This document shows, piece by piece, positions 6,056-6,753 of a stretch of DNA of 6,753 bases. This DNA is from Bacteroidales bacterium (lineage in GTDB: Bacteria; Bacteroidota; Bacteroidia; Bacteroidales; NBLH01): assembly GCA_026988445.1 (NCBI GenBank), contig JALSLF010000584.1, positions 1 to 6,753 on the forward strand. The letters run 5' to 3'. How positions within the stretch are numbered: position 1 is the stretch's first letter; every line of letters begins with the position of its first letter. Made by a program: the position numbers and the translations under genes. The notes under the pieces were generated by a model, which saw only the letters and a list, made by a program, of their open reading frames with translations, was not told the origin of the DNA and did not search any database.

Positions 6056-6753
6056 ATGAAAAAAATTGGAGTACTATTGCTAAGCTCGATTTTGGTTTTA
6101 GGTGCATGTAATTCAGGTGAAAATAAGAAGTTAATCGATAGTGTTGAAAAAGGAAATATTCCTGAAAAACAAGAAAGTTTGGAAATGAGCCAAGATTCAT
6201 TAGATGCTGCAATTGTTGCGGATATAATGGATGAAATTGTTCAAAGGCGTTCTAAAATTACGGATGATGCATTAACTGTTGTAGCTGAAACGCAAAATTT
6301 ACTTCAATTAATTGAAGCAAACAAAAAGGATGAGGCAATTAAATACGGACATCAATTAATCGGGAAATTAGAAGTATTACTTACAAAAGATCCTGCCTTA
6401 AGTTTGATACCGGTGGATGTCAATTTTCAAAAAAATGAGTTGATTACCGATATTAAAACGGTAAGAGAGCTTGTTAAGTCTGCCCAAGATGCTATGGATG
6501 AAGGCTATTACCAATTAGCCGGAAACTTACTGGATAATTTGCACAGTGAAATGATTATTAACAGCATGTATATACCAACAGCTACTTATCCTGAAGCAAT
6601 TAAAGCATCCGTTGCATTACTTGAAGATGGAAAAAACGATGCAGCAAAAGCTGTTTTGCAGGAAGTTTTAGGTACAATCGTAGTAGAAAAAACAATTCTT
6701 CCACTTCCTGTGCTTAAAGCAGAACAAATGATCATTGAAGCAGCCAAAGTTGA
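6056..6753 (+). CDS. Putative YfdX-family lipoprotein, 3' end cut by window
   Basis: The frame is open from the ATG at 6056 to the right edge, 232 complete codons with no stop. The N-terminus is a lipoprotein signal: MKK, a hydrophobic stretch, then lipobox LGAC with C18 as the lipidated residue, followed by NSGENKK. The mature protein should be anchored to a membrane facing the periplasm or cell surface. The rest is mostly amphipathic helix, with an Asp/Glu-rich linker at about 24-55. The end, with GTIVVEKTILPLPVLKAE followed by an Ile/Ala-rich helix, and the preceding alternation of D-A/A-K-A-x-L segments, resemble the YfdX family (PF10938), whose E. coli member is under acid-response (EvgA) control. 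Its molecular role is poorly defined; chaperone-like activity has been suggested. The family call rests on remembered motifs, so it is moderate. The gene is a separate transcription unit from hydCBA, beyond a strong terminator. Confidence 0.68.
   Translation, partial: MKKIGVLLLSSILVLGACNSGENKKLIDSVEKGNIPEKQESLEMSQDSLDAAIVADIMDEIVQRRSKITDDALTVVAETQNLLQLIEANKKDEAIKYGHQLIGKLEVLLTKDPALSLIPVDVNFQKNELITDIKTVRELVKSAQDAMDEGYYQLAGNLLDNLHSEMIINSMYIPTATYPEAIKASVALLEDGKNDAAKAVLQEVLGTIVVEKTILPLPVLKAEQMIIEAAKV

Overview
This window is AT-rich DNA that most likely comes from a member of the Bacteroidota, perhaps an anaerobic Bacteroidales-type lineage. The main clue is the leftmost gene. It has a signal peptide, periplasmic TPR repeats, one membrane helix, a coiled coil and a SpoIIE-type phosphatase, an architecture very common in that phylum. 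The low GC content, the weak ribosome-binding sites at several starts and a lipoprotein with a short lipobox signal agree with this. The assignment is inferred from gene content and not from any marker gene.

Layout. Bases 1-1862 (minus strand) hold the TPR/SpoIIE phosphatase gene, cut at its 3' end by the window edge. Bases 1863-2382 are a very AT-rich divergent spacer with two imperfect inverted repeats and no supportable gene. Bases 2383-5862 (plus strand) hold a tight three-gene operon, hydC-hydB-hydA, encoding an NADH-linked [FeFe]-hydrogenase. It is closed by a clear rho-independent terminator at 5898-5926. After a further spacer containing short TGACA/TGTCA repeats, a lipoprotein gene of probable YfdX family begins at 6056 and runs off the right edge.

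How the genes work together. HydB carries the FMN and NADH site plus one [4Fe-4S] cluster. HydC carries one [2Fe-2S] cluster. HydA carries a string of Fe-S clusters leading to the H-cluster. The predicted complex moves electrons between NADH and protons/H2. HydB is only 387 residues and has neither the N-terminal thioredoxin-like [2Fe-2S] domain nor the C-terminal double [4Fe-4S] domain of the classical electron-bifurcating HydB. HydA also lacks the extra C-terminal [2Fe-2S] domain of the Thermotoga enzyme. This points to a compact complex that may not need ferredoxin. The H-cluster maturation genes hydE, hydF and hydG are not in the window.

The most interesting points are the minimal HydB, an altered first H-cluster motif in HydA (TSCSPGW in place of TSCCPGW) with an additional cysteine 22 residues further on, and a perfect 9-bp hairpin across the hydB stop codon. 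I found no mobile element, CRISPR array, tRNA or rRNA, and no clearly unprecedented system.
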